Assembly (NCBI GenBank): GCA_023438785.1
Contig: JAEXQJ010000134.1
Span: 1-13,415 of the forward strand
Reading direction: 5' to 3'
Origin: Pseudomonadota bacterium
Lineage (GTDB): Bacteria > Myxococcota_A > Polyangia > Fen-1088
Length of the DNA: 13,415 nt
Position 1 is the first letter of the stretch. Each line of letters starts with the position of its first letter. The position numbers were made by a program, and so were the translations under genes. Shown in pieces: positions 12,394 to 13,415 of this stretch. Below the pieces are notes generated by a model. It saw only the letters and a list, made by a program, of their open reading frames with translations, had not been told where the DNA came from and searched no databases.

Positions 12394-13415
12394 CTAGGGT
12401 TCCAGGTACGGCTTGATGAGGTCGTACTTGGCTTGGTTCACGGTGACCCAGTCGTCCTTGAGGATGCCTTCGGTGTCGCCGGAGTTGGGGTTCAGGCTCC
12501 AAAACGTCCAGCTCGCTTGGCGGCCCACGTAATCCATGAAGGTGGCCAGCCACTTGTGAGCGGTCGAGCCGGGATCCGCGGCCGAGACTTCCTTGATGCC
12601 GAATTCGCCAATGAAGATTGGGGCAATGCCCTGCTTGTGCACGAACCAGAACTTGTCGTCCCAGATATCCTTCAGGTTCTCCGGAAAATCGGCAGCCGTG
12701 AACCACGACTGGTTGTAGACCTCGGGGCCGTATTCGTGCACCGAGTACCACAGGTTGGCGGCCGGGATCTCGGTAATCGGGGCGTCGCGCACACCCTGCA
12801 GGTTGCCGCCCCACCAGTAATTGTCGCCCTTGTAGTTCTCGACGCCCTCGACGATGACGGTGATAGCGGGGTTGGCGGCCACAATGGCCTTGCCGCACTT
12901 GGCAGCCGCCTTACGCCAGTCCGTGTCGCCAAAGCCGGACTGATCGTAGCCCCAGGTCGCCGGCGGCTTCATGCCCGTCGTGGTGTTGCCGTGGGGCTCG
13001 TTCTTGAGATCCGCGGCCACCACGGCCGGGTTGCCCTTGTAGCGGTTGATCAGCGAAACCCAATCCGCAATCCACGCCTCTTCCGTGTAGCCGGTCTTGT
13101 ACCAAAGCGTCTCGTTCATGTAGCCGTCGTGGGCCCGGGAGTGATTGTCCAGAATCACCTTCAGGCCGACGCGGCTGCACTCGTCGAGGATCTTGTCCAT
13201 GATCTCGAGGGACGACAGGCCTTCCAGATCGACGTTGAGGCCTGGCTCCTTGGTGTAGGGATCCGTGCCGTGGGCGTTGATCTGCATGCCGCTCGGCACG
13301 GCGGTCAGCATGTCGTTGCACCAGGGAAGGCGGATACAGTTGAAGCCGAGATCCTTGATCTGCCGCAGCATGGAACGGTAGTCGCGCGCCCACAGCCCGT
13401 GCGGCGAGAAATTGG
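12394..13415 (-). CDS. GH5 endoglucanase (subfamily 1-like), partial (N-terminus off the right edge)
   Basis: A glycoside hydrolase family 5 catalytic domain, about 339 residues present, likely a secreted endo-beta-1,4-glucanase (cellulase). It closely recalls the Acidothermus E1-type GH5_1 enzymes: HGLWARDYRSMLRQIKDLGF, NCIRLPW, DLKNEPHG, VEGVENYKGDNYWWGGNLQG, HEYGPEVY, IFIGEFGIKE and WTFWSLNPNSGDTEGIL in order. The acid/base is Glu at 12999-12997 (NEP) and the nucleophile is Glu at 12606-12604 (GEFG); both are present. Reading continues open to the window edge upstream of the first internal ATG at 13371, so the start, any signal peptide and any N-terminal binding module are outside. The protein ends right after the barrel (YLEP) with no carbohydrate-binding module. 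Base composition looks less GC-rich than its neighbours, which could mean transfer or a different expression class. Confidence 0.93.
   Translation of the reverse strand, partial: NFSPHGLWARDYRSMLRQIKDLGFNCIRLPWCNDMLTAVPSGMQINAHGTDPYTKEPGLNVDLEGLSSLEIMDKILDECSRVGLKVILDNHSRAHDGYMNETLWYKTGYTEEAWIADWVSLINRYKGNPAVVAADLKNEPHGNTTTGMKPPATWGYDQSGFGDTDWRKAAAKCGKAIVAANPAITVIVEGVENYKGDNYWWGGNLQGVRDAPITEIPAANLWYSVHEYGPEVYNQSWFTAADFPENLKDIWDDKFWFVHKQGIAPIFIGEFGIKEVSAADPGSTAHKWLATFMDYVGRQASWTFWSLNPNSGDTEGILKDDWVTVNQAKYDLIKPYLEP

Noticed and set aside
12341..12898. Long N-terminal extension of the 2TM protein beneath the endoglucanase
   Set aside because: The DNA encodes GH5 catalytic motifs in another frame, and the ATG at 12340 has its own ribosome-binding site.
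1..13415. A new defence island built from RecD2, UvrD and DUF763
   Set aside because: Both helicases look like ordinary housekeeping types with no fused effector domains, no nuclease or toxin genes are present, and the intervening genes are metabolic or envelope proteins.

Overview
The window reads as a piece of a high-GC bacterial chromosome. Myxococcota or a related former-deltaproteobacterial lineage is the best guess. The guess rests on the GC-rich third positions, the mix of families (S9C peptidase, AmmeMemoRadiSam genes, DUF763, a 2TM protein with a charged coiled-coil tail, a GH5 endoglucanase) and a LexA-box-like site. This placement is inference; there is no rRNA or other marker in view. 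Twelve protein genes cover almost everything and eleven are on the minus strand. No gap exceeds about 100 bp, and I see no tRNA, rRNA, CRISPR array, insertion sequence or phage gene.

Reading along the minus strand from right to left: a secreted-type GH5 subfamily-1-like endoglucanase enters from the right edge (12394-13415, N-terminus missing). It is followed by a small two-helix membrane protein with a basic coiled coil (11696-12340). The only plus-strand gene is amrB (Memo-like, 10905-11693). It is transcribed divergently from the radical SAM gene amrS (9749-10879), and its stop lies 2 bp from that of the membrane protein. Downstream of amrS is an aldo/keto reductase (8550-9719), then a UvrD/Rep-type helicase (6459-8489).

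The left half is a compact same-strand cluster. It starts at a recognisable sigma70-like promoter at 6405-6433: a 102-residue protein of unknown function, a DUF763 protein, a cytochrome P460-like haem lipoprotein, an S9 prolyl-oligopeptidase-family peptidase, a cytidylate-kinase-like protein and recD2 (C-terminus cut by the left edge). Gaps are 27, 10, -4, 73 and 48 bp, so one transcript is plausible. It is not a recognised pathway: housekeeping nucleotide and DNA metabolism (kinase, RecD2, nearby UvrD) is mixed with a peptidase and an envelope haem protein.

Nothing here is a clear new defence or biosynthetic system. The points most worth a second look are small-scale: inverted repeats that enclose the start codon of the kinase gene and the ribosome-binding site of the 2TM gene; a LexA-box-like site inside the putative uvrD promoter with an apparently leaderless start; the overlapping CATG start codons of amrS and the upstream amrB ATG; an AKR with Glu in place of the catalytic Asp; and the uncharacterised DUF763 protein, with a helix-hairpin-helix-like motif, in a neighbourhood with two helicases.
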